Shown piece by piece: positions 24,152 to 35,611 of a DNA stretch of 64,000 bases. Origin of the DNA: Dactylonectria macrodidyma. Lineage: Eukaryota > Ascomycota > Sordariomycetes > Hypocreales > Nectriaceae. The stretch spans positions 1 to 64,000 of the forward strand of contig JAGMUV010000016.1 in assembly GCA_020744425.1 (NCBI GenBank), read 5' to 3'. Numbering within the stretch: position 1 is the stretch's first letter; the number at the start of each line of letters is the position of its first letter. The notes below the pieces were generated by a model that did not search any database, was not told the DNA's origin, and saw only the letters and a list, made by a program, of their open reading frames with translations. A program made the position numbers and the translations under genes.

Positions 24152-25393
24152 TTAACTTTCTGTCAAGGCGAGGAATGCAGTTGCCAAATCATCCCGCAGA
24201 TCTTCCCAGTTTTCAACGCCGATGGAGAAACGCAGCAATGTGGCATCGATTCTCTCATCGCTCATCCGCCGCCACTCTATCAAGCTTTCAACACCTCCAA
24301 GGCTAGTGGCGTGGTGAAATAGGCGGAGCTTGCTTGGCAGCTGGCGAGCGTCCTGTTCCGTCTTCATCCATAATGCAAACACAGGACCGAAGCCATTCGG
24401 CATCTGGTTGCGTAGCCAGCCCTCTTCAATATCTCCCGTCTGCAAGCTGGCGTGGACAATTTTATCCACAACCTGAGCAACAGCACGTCCGGCAGGATCA
24501 GTGCCCGTTGCACCGGAAGTCAGGCTGTGATGCAGCCAGTTGACCAAACGCTCGGCATTGCGGCTCTGGGCTTGCACACGCAGTTGAAGCGTACGCATAC
24601 TGCGCAAGCCCAACCAACTTTCCATGTTCCCCATGACGCTGCCAAGACAGCTGCGCTCATGTAGAAGCTCCCAGAACCAGCTTTCTCGCTCTTTTGAAAC
24701 GGCCAGCACGCCGCAGAGCATGTCGCTGTGACCACCGAGATACTTGGTACCGCTATGCATCACCACATCGGCACCGAGAGCCAGGGGATCTTGCAAGCCT
24801 GGAGGTCCAAAGGTGGAATCGACAGTGAGGTACGCACCCCGCTTGTGGGCCTTCTCGGCGAAGGCCTTGATATTATAGGCGTCTCCATATGGGTTGAGCG
24901 GAGTTTCAAGATGAACCACGTCGCCCTTGCCCAGACCAAGCTCGTCCCAGGATGGCTCATTGTGCAAGTCGGCCAGCTTCAGCCCGTGCATCTTGGTGTG
25001 CAAGGCCAAAACTCCGTGACAACCATGATAGCCACCCACGCTATCCTGGCCGATGGCAACCACGTTGGGTCTGAGATACACCATCATGGCGTGAAAAGCG
25101 GCCAGGCCGGATGAGTACGTGACGGCATGAGCGTGCAGAAGACTTGATAGCAACGCCTCCAGGCGGGTCGTGTTGGGAGCAGACTCTCGACTGTAAACTG
25201 GAGGAAAGTCGGTTGACTCAGGCTTTGGAAGTTCATGCTCGGGTACAAGCTCGTCTGGATTGCCGACGTAGCGGTAGGTTGTCGAGACATGAAGTGCGGG
25301 GGCGACGTCAGTACCCTTGTTCAGCCAATCATCACCATGAACCGCGAGGGTTTCAGGACGATAGCCCTGCGAAACGTCTGCGTTGGGGACCAT
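24152..25393 (-). CDS. Cystathionine gamma-synthase-family PLP enzyme
   Basis: 413 aa from the first ATG of the frame (25393, MVPNADVSQGYRPETLAVHG). An upstream GTG is not used. The Cys/Met-metabolism PLP fold is complete: tyrosine and arginine of YSRESAPNTTRLE, PLP-binding YSSGLAAFHA, Asp192 in TVDSTFGPP, and the Schiff-base Lys217 in HSGTKYLGGHSD. The family handles cysteine, homocysteine and methionine precursors by beta/gamma elimination or replacement. Substrate cannot be read from sequence. Single exon. It is divergent from the MOSC gene across a 467-bp gap, so the two may share a promoter. Confidence 0.85.
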   Translation of the reverse strand: MVPNADVSQGYRPETLAVHGDDWLNKGTDVAPALHVSTTYRYVGNPDELVPEHELPKPESTDFPPVYSRESAPNTTRLEALLSSLLHAHAVTYSSGLAAFHAMMVYLRPNVVAIGQDSVGGYHGCHGVLALHTKMHGLKLADLHNEPSWDELGLGKGDVVHLETPLNPYGDAYNIKAFAEKAHKRGAYLTVDSTFGPPGLQDPLALGADVVMHSGTKYLGGHSDMLCGVLAVSKERESWFWELLHERSCLGSVMGNMESWLGLRSMRTLQLRVQAQSRNAERLVNWLHHSLTSGATGTDPAGRAVAQVVDKIVHASLQTGDIEEGWLRNQMPNGFGPVFALWMKTEQDARQLPSKLRLFHHATSLGGVESLIEWRRMSDERIDATLLRFSIGVENWEDLRDDLATAFLALTES

Positions 25394-25860
25394 TTTGAAA
25401 CGGGACAAGAAGAATGAGGGCACACGTCAAGGTAATAGTGGGGTCATTGGGGGGCTATGGGATACTAATTACCCTGAGTCTTGTCTTTATATACCCTTGG
25501 ATCCATGGATCCATCCGACCGATTCGTGGCTTGAGACAACCCCTCATGACGGCTCTAAGGCACTACTCGAGGTTCGGCGCGCCCTCCCGTCGACAATAGG
25601 GCGTGACAGTGCCCATTTTTTCCTTGTGTCACAGGGGAGAACGAGAGGCTCGAAGAGGAAGTCCCGAGGCAAGAGATGCATGACGCCAAACTCCCCAAAG
25701 ATTAGCTCATTGTGTAAGAGTCAGTCCCAGAGCCCCAAACGGGTCACTTCGGGAATCTAGAATCGTAAATAACCGAAGCAACAGCCTGAACCAGAATCAT
25801 CACGTCGCCGCACTTTTTCATCTAGAAACTCCAAAACTCCCACCCGCCCTTTCTGAAAGA
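25394..25860. promoter_or_regulatory. Bidirectional promoter region (PLP enzyme / MOSC gene)
   Basis: 467 bp between the start codons of two divergent genes. No specific operator was recognised. Confidence 0.45.
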
Positions 25861-27270
25861 ATGCTTCTTCACCTTCTGCAATGGTTTCAAGCCACTTTAA
25901 AGGCCTCCACGATCATTTCCGGAGCCATAGCTCTAATTATTCCACTATGCATTGCCTTAGCGGTTGTTATCAGCACTGGAGGTGTCTTTATAGCACCGAG
26001 GCACCTGAGACACCTGCGAAGGCTCGGCGTATCCGCCAGCAACATGGCGGACCAGTATGATCCCAAATTCGACATACCAGAAGGTACCACATCCGGTGGA
26101 CCGATACGTATCAAGGCGATGTACATCCATCCCATCAAGTCATGCGGCCCTATCGAGGTGAATCGCGCCTTGCTCACCAAGTCCGGGTTTATGTACGACA
26201 GATGTTTCGCTTTTGCAACGGAAATCATCAAGACTGATACAGACGCGAGGACGGGATGGCGATTCATCAGCCAGCGCACCAAGCCAATGATGTCCCAGAT
26301 TCAGACAGAGTTATGGCTTCCGCAAACGAAGAGCAATCCGCACGACCCCCTCGTTCAGGCAGGCGGGTGTGTCGTTCTGACATTCCCAGACCCGGATGAT
26401 TCTAGCTGGACCACTCAGCTTGAAACTCTTTTTCACACGTGGAGGCCCTACGTGACGTCAGAGCTTTCCTTTGTCGTACCCCTCCACCCTACACCCGCCC
26501 AAATGCTCGAATTTCAGATTGGGCTAAAGACATTCACCATCCACAACCGCGATGCAAAAGGCTTCGATATGGGGAAAATCCCTTCTGTTGCAGCAGCGCT
26601 ACCGAAACTCAAGAAGCTTCTCAGAATCTCACAGAATCAAAACCTCACCCTGCTGCGATGTACGCCGGATTCTCTTACCCGTACCGATACGAATCTGGCA
26701 CCACTGGACTACATTGGTTCGCCGGCAGTACACGGCTACACGGATCAGCAACCTGTCAATATTAACAGCTTGTCCTCGGTCCACGCAGTATCGGCGGTCC
26801 TTCCTCCGGAGAATCAGCCCCTCAACGCACTTCGTTTCCGCGCAAATATATGGATCACCGGGACGCCTGCATACGCAGAGGAGACTTGGAAACGATATCG
26901 CATCCTGCCAAAGATTGCTAGTACGGAACTGCGAGCTAGTGTGGCGCCGACGTTGTCTGTTGTGTGCCGCACGTCTCGATGTACAATGCCTAACGTTGAT
27001 CCGGGGACGGGGACAATTGACAGAGACATCCCGCCTCCACACAAGAAAAAAGGTAGACCACAACCAAGCACAACGTTAGTGGAGTACCGTACGGTCGAAT
27101 CCGGAAATAGAATGGCGCTTGGCTACATAGGCATGCATTGCGTGCCCGAGGATCGGAGTTTGAACGAGGCTGAGGAACGGAAAGCAGGCTTATACGTTGA
27201 AGTCGGCGATGAGATCGAGGTTCTGGAACAAGGCGTACATCTCTATGGATCAACGGGTAATGACTACTAG
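25861..27270 (+). CDS. MOSC-domain protein, mARC-like
   Basis: 469 aa, single exon, ATG at 25861. A hydrophobic segment at residues 16-42 (ISGAIALIIPLCIALAVVIS) is a likely membrane anchor. A MOSC N-terminal beta-barrel starts near residue 77 (IRIKAMYIHPIKSCGP). The MOSC domain follows near 310-460, with Cys-rich VVCRTSRCTMPNVDPGTG, which resembles the molybdenum-ligand region of mARC proteins (RC..TVDP.TG). Such proteins are molybdenum-cofactor enzymes reducing N-hydroxylated compounds, anchored in an outer organelle membrane (family knowledge). The exact substrate is unknown. Confidence 0.85.
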   Translation: MLLHLLQWFQATLKASTIISGAIALIIPLCIALAVVISTGGVFIAPRHLRHLRRLGVSASNMADQYDPKFDIPEGTTSGGPIRIKAMYIHPIKSCGPIEVNRALLTKSGFMYDRCFAFATEIIKTDTDARTGWRFISQRTKPMMSQIQTELWLPQTKSNPHDPLVQAGGCVVLTFPDPDDSSWTTQLETLFHTWRPYVTSELSFVVPLHPTPAQMLEFQIGLKTFTIHNRDAKGFDMGKIPSVAAALPKLKKLLRISQNQNLTLLRCTPDSLTRTDTNLAPLDYIGSPAVHGYTDQQPVNINSLSSVHAVSAVLPPENQPLNALRFRANIWITGTPAYAEETWKRYRILPKIASTELRASVAPTLSVVCRTSRCTMPNVDPGTGTIDRDIPPPHKKKGRPQPSTTLVEYRTVESGNRMALGYIGMHCVPEDRSLNEAEERKAGLYVEVGDEIEVLEQGVHLYGSTGNDY

Positions 27271-27881
27271 AATTTATTAGCATTAACGTTATGGCAGGGC
27301 AATTATCGGTACCTTGAGATGCAACAGGATGCACCGAGATGGGAGAACTGAGGGACGAATGTGCTTGTGAATGGTTCCTGTGAATCCTGTCTGACGCAGT
27401 ATCCCCAACAGATGATGCACTCTCGATTGGATCGATCATGCCAAGATGGAGGGGGTGGAGATGATACTTTCCCAAGCGTTGGCGGACCTGACGAGAGAGT
27501 GCGCACTTTCGCGGACTAGCGGCTTACTAGTAGAAACCAGGTAATATTTTAAAAGTATATTAATAATATAGGTGGGGTTCCAGTACAGTACGGCACTAAC
27601 CATATGTGGATGCGAAGGCAATCAAGTCCGAGAGGGTCCACTTTGGAGCAAAGCCTGATAACACTCCTTGATTGACAAGTGGACCGGGCTAGGACGGAGA
27701 AAGGTTCATGAGTTTAATTGGTAGACCCCAGGGCCTTTGCCCGTGACTATGATTGGCGCTCCGAGCTGGTACGTAGTTGATTTCCGTAGCTTCGACACAC
27801 AAGGCTTCCTCGTGCATAAAGGTCCTCCCACGGACCGACAAGTAAAGTAAATTGGAGCCAAGAAATTATCTCAATCTTAGT
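27271..27881. other. Intergenic stretch
   Basis: No gene or RNA recognised between the MOSC gene stop and the next possible frame. Confidence 0.35.
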
Positions 27882-28469
27882 CTACATAGATGGACAGAAG
27901 GTGCAACACCAGCCTGTTATACAACCGATCCCAACTCCTCCACGACTACCACGAATTTGACCTCGATGTCGGTTCACTGTTGACGGTAATTGCTTGGGAG
28001 GCATTCGTCGCGGTGACATATGGCCGGACAAACCCCGGGCTTTTCTTATACGATCACCATTGGATATAATTAAGTCATTCCTTTGCATCCAATTGAATCC
28101 ACAATCACGTTGCGGACAGTCATCACACCTGCTACACAAGCCATGGGGTTGAACTTCCAAGCAGGTTTCCCTTTCCCTTACACCCTTATTAGTAGGCAAG
28201 GTCTCTATTCCTGGAGATCTATGCAATGATGGAAACGACTCTTTCAGTTTCTCATCTATCACGGTATATGATGGTAAGGCATGAGTTGGATATTCGAGAA
28301 AATTGTATGGAGGTGTCGCAAGTAGTTCTAGATTGGGATTAGCTCTGTGTGAGTTTTGAATTTTATCTTGGAAACCTATTGGTGCCTTAGATCTTAGGAT
28401 TAAACTAAAGGTTAGCGACCCCTCACCACCTTCTGCCACTAGATCTGAGTTTTCATTGACTGGCTTCAT
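27882..28469 (-). CDS. Hypothetical protein, 195 aa
   Basis: Open frame from the ATG at 28469, divergent from the Zn2Cys6 gene at 28588. I do not recognise a family. The middle holds a Cys cluster (GLCSRCDDCPQRDCGFNW) that could bind metal. Gene status is uncertain: the frame is long for this AT-moderate DNA, but no introns or conserved motifs confirm it. Confidence 0.3.
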   Translation of the reverse strand: MKPVNENSDLVAEGGEGSLTFSLILRSKAPIGFQDKIQNSHRANPNLELLATPPYNFLEYPTHALPSYTVIDEKLKESFPSLHRSPGIETLPTNKGVRERETCLEVQPHGLCSRCDDCPQRDCGFNWMQRNDLIISNGDRIRKARGLSGHMSPRRMPPKQLPSTVNRHRGQIRGSRGGVGIGCITGWCCTFCPSM

Positions 28470-28587
28470 TGTGGACAGATGTAAAGAGTCGTAGAGAATG
28501 CGCGCACGCTCACTTAGTAGAGCGATGGAAATCTAAACATTACCATTCGAACTACATCAATGAACCGGCTAAATTCATTTACAGGGT

Positions 28588-30711
28588 ATGCTTCAGCCAT
28601 TCACGACCCCACTGCCGTTTCCGTCTCCCATACTGATAAAACCCAGCTGCTGGACGTGCAAAGCTCGGAAGATAAGATGTGACGAGAGGGAAATAGCTTG
28701 TGAAAATTGTGAGAAGAAAGGCATTGCCTGTGGTGGTTATGATGTCCGACTCCAATGGGTATCAAACCCGCTCGCTCCACCTGTCGCGTCTGCAAGAGGG
28801 CGAAGAACTATCAAGTTAGGTAAGAGGACTACTACTGTAGATTATCCGAGGCTGTATAACTAAACCCCACTGAGACAAGGATCCGGGTAATCGGCACCGC
28901 ATAGAAGACATTGATGGCTTTCTGGCCGACATCGATAATGACACTGAGACCGGAGTTTCGTCCACAAGAGGCCCGTTTTCTGCCTTTCCAGCTAATATTC
29001 ACGGTTGCCAACGGCTTGATGCCCTCGCACCATCATACATCACTTGTTTCTCGGTTACTGATTTCCCATCTGGAGATAATAGAAGTGGTGTATATGCTTC
29101 CCCTAGAGAAGCTAATCGCGACGACGACGAGGGCACACAATCACCCAACTTGTGGGCCTCGAGAACCATCTCAAAGTTAGGTCTATCAGAAGGTGAGGAA
29201 TGCTTAGTCATTGCCAGTGATAAGTACCCACTAATCTCTGATTAAAGACAGTGACCAGCCTCGGGAGATAGAAGAAGGAGTGAGAGAAAACAGCGAATCC
29301 TTCAGAGCTCCAGTAAACCAAAGCAGCGCAACCTCACAGTACGACGTTGGTTCACCAGCCGCTTCAGTCACAACGTACTCGGCATCCCTAGCTTCATCTA
29401 GTTGTGAATTTTCAATTCGAAACATCACAACAAGGCTATTTGGGGATTATCAAGCTGACCTCTTGATTAACCACTACAACTCTCACATTGCTGATCTCAT
29501 GCAGCCAATAGCTCATGCAGAAAACGTGTTTCGTGGAATATACCTTTCTACTGCGCTTGAAGGATCGGTTATATGCATGTCAAATCCAAACACGTCCAAA
29601 GCTCTAGCCTATTCAGCAATCTATCACTCCCTGCTTGCATCTTCAGCATTCCACCTTTGGAACTGCAACAAGACACAAACCAAGTATCAACAAATTGGCA
29701 TCAGGCATAGATACCAAGCAACTTGCTTCTTACAAGGCGCTGTCATTGCTTCAACTCCCGGTACAGATTATCAAGTTTTCATGACGGCGATGCTGTCCTT
29801 GCTCAGCATTGGGGTAAGCGCTTCTATGCACAATCCCTCAATGCAGGCTAACATGTATCAAGACCATGTCAGGAGACGGTAATGACTTCATCGTGCATAT
29901 AAATGCAACCGCGCAGTTGCGGAACTTACGGGGCCAGTGGAAAGTAATCAGCCACTCTACTCGAAAACTCAACGCAATCAGCGCGTTCTTGGCCATTCTA
30001 GCTCAGACTACGTCCTTCCAACCCACCCAATCGCCAGAGCACACAAGCTCAACTTCAGATGACATTCTAGTTCAATCTAGCAACTGCTATGAGCACATCT
30101 ATGGAATTACCCCATCCATCGCAGCAGCAATCCAGGAAGCATGCCGCCTTGCAGGTCTTCTCTCGCAGTATAACGGGCGACTACAGAACTCTATACCAAG
30201 CGATATTCTCGACAGGTGCGAGGAACTTGGTGATAGATTACTCGCCTGGAAACTTTCATCTGAAAGCGTAATGTCAATCTCACCAAATGACGACCTGATG
30301 CTGAGGATTTTTACACAACAAGCCAATGCATGGCATCGTGCGGCACTCATCTACTATTATCGACGCATCCAGCGTTTTAGCTCCGAAGACCTTGTGGACA
30401 ATGTACAGTACGTGGCCGAACAAATGCATGCAGTTGAAGATGCAAAGGCGCAAGTCTCGCAGGAGCCGGTAATGGCCCCTATCACTTGGCCAGGGTTTAT
30501 AGCGTCATGTGAAGCCATCGGGCCTCAGCGAGACTTGTTGATAAAGTGGTGGAAAAGACTTGAGAGATATAATATTGGGAATATTACAAGACAATGGGAA
30601 ATTGTGCAGGAACTTTGGAGAGCAGATGACCAGATGCAGCAGACGGGCCTAGGTGCTACCAACTGGACGGATTCCTTTCGCACTCTGGGATTCAGCGTGT
30701 TGGCGGTCTAA
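28588..30711 (+). CDS. Zn2Cys6 transcription factor, 654 aa
   Basis: Four exons, 28588-28819, 28875-29192, 29248-29813 and 29863-30711, join in frame; introns begin GTAAGA, GTGAGG and GTAAGC. The Zn2Cys6 binuclear cluster is near residues 22-50 (CWTCKARKIRCDEREIACENC). The C-terminal two-thirds resembles the Fungal_trans_2 regulatory domain (SALEGSVICMSNPNTSKALAYS-type start, then LFTQQANAWHRAALIYYYRR-like helices). This class contains nuclear regulators of nitrogen and specialised metabolism (family knowledge). The neighbouring oxidoreductase is decayed, so the target pathway is unclear. Confidence 0.85.
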
Positions 30712-30740
30712 CGTTTAGGATACAGTGTATTCTCCTAGTA

Positions 30741-31790
30741 ATGTGAGGAAGGAAAAAGCAACACGAGAAATCCGTGTCTGCCAGATATTGTTCTCCTTGC
30801 AGCAATGAATCCGGAAGGGAGATTGGCTCGTGATCCGTCGTCACCTTCGCATACACCACGACCCCTTGCCCCAGGGCTTTTTGCATCATTTTCATCATCA
30901 TCAGAGTCTCATTTAGTGGCATGAGCTCACTCTCCATCTTGCCGCCCCGAGCACACCTTGACATCTCATCTGCTTCCCAGAAGAAGCTATGACTCCGATT
31001 GCCACGTGCATCATCCTTCGGGACCGGGCATTCCACTATTTCAACCCGATTGCCACCGCCTCTTCTTGTCATAAGAAAATTGGTTGGCCGATATGTCGAG
31101 TGAGTGACGGATATCTTGCCCTCAGAACCCTGAATGCGAATGTCATAAGCGTTGCCTGATTCCTCAACGTCTGTAATCACCTGAGAGAAGATATAGCAAT
31201 GCCAAGGGTGCCGTGCTGCGAAAAGTGGTAAATGATGGCGACATTTTCGTCTGTCCTAGTATGATACTTGGTCATCGCTGATAAAAGAATGGGTGGTTCC
31301 TTCTCTACCTCTAGTTGCAAGTGGTATAAGACCTGATAAACCTAAGTGAAGGGGTAGGCACCAATATTGAATAACGTACTTCCTGCTAAATTAAAATTTA
31401 CCGGTACCATGCGGTGCGAAGCTAGGAAGCTTAAATTCCCGGCTTCTCTTGACTTTGTTGAAGGAGAGATCTGCAAGACTCGTGATACATTTCCTACCTC
31501 TCCTCTACACACAAGGTCACGTATCTTCTTGCTAATAGGCATAAACCTAGCCCACATAGCCTCAATGACGAACACGTTCATCTTTCGTGCGAGGTTCACA
31601 AGACAGCCAGCTTGCTCGGCAGTAACTGTAAACGGCTTCTCGCAAAGAATGTGCTTCCTAGCTTGTAGTGCTAGGATGCCATTTTGGAAGGTGGTGGGAA
31701 TGCGGGGTAGTGACGTCGACGATATCAACGTGTTGGCCAACTACAAGTCGGAATAATGTCCATAGATGGCTACATCATAGTTGACGTTCA
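30741..31790 (-). pseudogene. GFO/IDH/MocA-family oxidoreductase, decayed
   Basis: Minus-strand remains of an NAD(P)-dependent dehydrogenase of the dihydrodiol/D-xylose dehydrogenase type. Landmarks are the ILCEKPFTVTAEQA motif, MEAVW-like VIEAMWARFMPISKKI and HRMVPVNFNLAG. The frame stops at a TAG (31342-31344) where the family has Trp after GAYPFT. Family-like sequence continues (VYQVLYHLQLE, VAIIYHFSQHGTLGIA) and, after a frame change near 31185, ITDVEESGNAYDIRIQGSEG. Another stop lies near 31743 and the N-terminal Rossmann part is missing. It is next to a Zn2Cys6 regulator, which may once have controlled it. Confidence 0.7.
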
Positions 31791-31799
31791 GTTTTGTTC

Positions 31800-32290
31800 G
31801 AAGGCCGCGGCATTTTCAAGGCGCCAGGATGACACAGCTAGGGATGCCTTTTTGACGTCATAAACCCCAAGTTACCAATTGACGTCATAAACCCCAACTG
31901 ATGGGTAATTTACCGTCATAAACCTCCTTCCTAACTGGGTTTAGTGAGTATCCCAAAAGGGGTTGGAGCCGGGGAAGACCATGAGTTGTTGCGACCCCTG
32001 AGGAGGCTTCATCACCCCCCGATGCTTTGCTGTTGAGATTTCTTCACCGACAACTATTTATGGTCATTACTGAGTCAATATGACCAATCGGGGAGGCCGT
32101 CCTAAAGTTCATGGCATTGACGAATATTTCCGTAGTCACCAAATAGTGCTTGGAAGCACGTGATAAATGACGGTCATAAACCTCGGGTTTATGACAGTCA
32201 TTTACCTAGGGGTTTTGGTAATTTACCTCCTAGTAATTTACCTCGAGGCAACCCTAGTACTCAGTCGGCAATACCAACAAAGGACAAGAT
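31800..32290. repeat. Cluster of GACGTCATAAACCCC-type motifs with hairpin
   Basis: TGACGTCATAAACCCCAA occurs twice at about 31854-31896 and a related CCGTCATAAACCTCC just after. About 250 bp further on, AATGACGGTCATAAACC is followed by its near-perfect inverse GGTTTATGACAGTCATT (32166-32203). The arrangement resembles the subterminal motifs of a decayed element. No gene is seen. Confidence 0.45.
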
Positions 32291-32519
32291 CAATGTTGTC
32301 AAATATTAGGGTGGAAAAATTGTGTATTGTGTCCTTGCCGCCTCTGCCTTGAGGTTTCAGGGCAAGCTTTATATACTCTTTCTCTTCTGTATAGAATCAG
32401 CTAGAAGCTGATTGCTAAGCCTCGTGGCAATAGGTGGCAATAGGTGGCAACTTTCGCCTCTGACATATCTGACAAATGTCCTCTACATTTACATCGGAAA
32501 ATATAGGCCCGGGATGAAG

Positions 32520-32715
32520 TGGGAGATCTGGGGTGCTAAGGCCCTAGTGACTAAAGAATCTAAGGCTGTACTCAAACATCAAACAATCTGGCAGATTTGG
32601 GGTGCTAAGGCCCCAGTGACCAAAGAATCCAAGGCTGTGCGCCTCACAAATATCTATCAAACAATTCGGGAGACCCGGGGTGCTAAGGCCCCAGTGACCG
32701 AACAATCCAACGCAG
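32520..32715 (+). repeat. Three degenerate ~75-bp tandem units
   Basis: GGGGTGCTAAGGCCCCAGTG and following bases repeat three times, starting near 32529, 32602 and 32678. In one plus frame each unit encodes WGAKAPVTKESKAV-like peptide, so a small repeat protein or a fragment of one is possible. Confidence 0.55.
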
Positions 32716-33290
32716 GCGTGGTAATATAAGCTCTTTCCTGTTTTTCACCCACGAAGGTGTTTTTGAGGTTTTAATGAGGCCACACTCTGTTACGCAGAAA
32801 CATCTCGCACCAATGGCTCGAGTGGGAGTGTTGAGATCCGTTGTTTGACGGATCAATGGCTATTCCGATCCATTGGTGGCTGGGATGTGGATGTCTTCTT
32901 GTCAATAGCTTCCGCTAGTTAGCGCTAGTTTTCTTCTTCTTCAATCAACACATGCTCATTTCAACATGTGTTGCCTTAGCATAGTGAAAAGGATAACAAT
33001 TACACGCCCAGTTATCCGAAATACACACCGTCACACATGAAGGCGGAGGTGGAACTGATCGCCAGCCTGCTAACGATTATTAGTTAGATGGCGAACTTTG
33101 TGTTAGATGCCTTAGGCCACAAGTCTAGCGCCAGCGCTGAGCTCCATTAATGAATGCAATTCCATGAATTCCCTCAACGCCGCCAACCCTACATGCAATC
33201 CGACTATTCGGTGACGTTGGCACGTTATTTGACATCCGATAAAGTCGCACCGGACGCAGTGGATCTGTCTTTAGAGCCTACCGCGGCGCA

Positions 33291-35492
33291 ATGGGACCTT
33301 CGTCGCGATGCCCACCGAGTCGCCCAAGACATCCGAGCCGTCCGAGAGATGCTACTACAGCACGGCAGACTGCCACTCCAAGTACCATTCCTCCGGCGAA
33401 CTTAAGAAGAATCCTCCGAGAGCGCCAATCAGCTCGCAATCGCAAGGCATGCTTACCTTGCCGGGAGCGAAAGGTCAAATGCAACCACGAACAACCTTGT
33501 CAGACTTGTGTCAAGCGCGAACATCCAGATCTTTGTTTCTACCGGGAACCCGGCAACTCGAAATTCTTGAACAGGTTCCAACAAGAGCCAAGCCTTCATG
33601 GACCCAGCTCCCCTGAAACTACGGGGGAGTCTCTCAATAACAATTGGGTGGCTGGAAACCGCGATGCCAGGGGAGTAGACAATGGGTCCGCGGGCGCAGG
33701 CCATAGCTCTGAAGGGCAAATCCCAACTCCCTCTCTGCTTGGAGGCAACTCTATCATCGCGTTGGCTCGGCGGGACAGCGTGCAGCCACCAACAGAAAAT
33801 GAACGGCGTACAGCCTTTGAAACCGGAATCTTTCCCCTCCTAGGCATGGATATGAACGCCCAAGAGGGCAGGTCTCCCCATTCACATCTTGCCCAGGACG
33901 GGAGCACCAACTCGTCACTTCCTGATGACCAGGAGATGATTGAACTCTTTAGCTTCTATCGTGATCGAGTTCATCCTTTTTCGTTCGTTCTTGATGATCT
34001 CGACGAGATAGAGAAGATGGTGTGTTCGCTCATTAACCAGGATATGGAAGGTTGGCAATGTGACAGCCCTTCACTCTGCCTCCTCCATGCCATTTTAGCG
34101 GCTGGGGCGCAGTATTCGAATCTTGCCCTTGCTGTTCAATTACCCAAGTATCAAAAGTATTGTAAGCTATCCAAACCCTACTTTCCATGGTCTCGACCAC
34201 TCACACATGACAGTGAAACACGCTTTGAGCTTTCTAGGCACATTCGACTACCTGAGGAACCCTTCCAAGAAGCTGATTCAGGCTCTCCTGATTCTGGGTC
34301 CTGTTTTACAGAACGACATGAACCCTCGAGCAGCTTGGATCCTAGGCGGCACCACTATTCGGCTCGCACTATCATTGGGTCTTCATCAGCCTGAATCAAC
34401 GCCTGGAGCTTGTCGCGTCTCGCCTGCCGAAGCACAACACCTGCGGTAAGAACTGTTTACAGCTTGTCATTTAGCCTTCACTGGTGCTGATTCAGCATAC
34501 CCGCCATAGGTTAGCCATAGTCTGGCAAGATACCCTTCTCTCTATGGCGTTTGATCAGCCTCCCGCATCACAGGTGATGGACATTGGTACAGACCTGCCT
34601 GACTTGGAGCGATCAGGAGGGTCTACTGTGGCCCTGAGCTACCGGCAATCTATGAACTGGATGTGTCATTTGCTACTTCGCTACCAGTCCGTACATCTAG
34701 ACACAGCATCGATGGAACGCTATCTCGATGTGTTTCAAGAGTTCAACGCTCTCGAACGTTCTCTTGCTCCCCACTTGAAGGACACACGCCACTGCTGCTC
34801 CATCCAAGAGATTCAAGAGCACCACAGCTTTGAGCTTCACAGGAACTGTGCCATCTCCACTCTCTGCCGACCAATTCTTTCAAGCCGGGCGAGACAAGCC
34901 ATGGGCAACAAGGGATCATCAATGATTCTCGACAAGTTTCAAGACGCTTTAAAGCGAAGTGTCTGTGCTTTGATTCTTCTACGCTCAATGTCAAGTCATG
35001 CAACCCGCTCTTGGGCATTCGTTCACAACGGCCTCTCTTCTGCGTTGCTACTGAGCTTCACCAAGCATCTTAAAGACACAGAGGACACGAGACAGATCCA
35101 GACACAGCTTATACAGAGTTTGACAGAGAGAAACGAAGACGTCGGGCAATTTTCCATTGCACACAGGAAGGCCCTCAAAGCTCTGCAAGCCTTGCAGAAG
35201 TTGACAGAAGAAGATGTAGCCAAGGAATCGGCTATAAATGAGGCACAAACGCAGAGATCTACAAGCCATCGAGGTGAAACGTCGATACCCAACGAGGGTT
35301 TGAGTGGTGTTCAGGATCTTAGGTTGGTTTCAACATGGCTTACTTGTTGGAGTGAATGAGCTGATTGAATTATTATGCAGCATGCTGGACATGGACGACT
35401 GGCTTCGGGCACTTGACTTCGACTCTTTCTCGCCGTTGGACGCGTATAACTTTATCATGTCTGACGAAGCTCTGATAGAAGCGGGCTTATAG
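33291..35492 (+). CDS. Zn2Cys6 regulator beside the decarboxylase genes (SdrA-like)
   Basis: Four exons, 33291-34161, 34214-34445, 34510-35322 and 35381-35492, join in frame to 675 aa. The Zn2Cys6 cluster lies near residues 55-82 (ACLPCRERKVKCNHEQPCQTC). A Fungal_trans domain follows (FSFYRDRVHPFSFVLDDLDEIE; LLILGPVLQNDMNPRAAWILGG; VWQDTLLSMAFDQPP). The C-terminus is acidic (MLDMDDWLRALDFDSF), typical of an activation segment. It converges tail to tail on the UbiD-type gene (120 bp apart), with the UbiX gene beyond. In Aspergillus niger a Zn2Cys6 gene, sdrA, sits with the same two enzymes and activates them, so the same role is inferred here. Confidence 0.85.
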
Positions 35493-35611
35493 GCTTCAAG
35501 ACGAAATTCAAACAGACATTGGGAAATTGCTCTTTTGTTTCAAAATTTGTCCTTAGGGCCTACAACACATCGTCATTACGTACTTGAGTGATCGCCATAC
35601 CCTATCTTCGC

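Noticed and set aside
25394..25423. Ten extra N-terminal residues on the PLP enzyme
   Set aside because: The frame there begins with GTG. The first ATG is at 25393 and places the family's start correctly.
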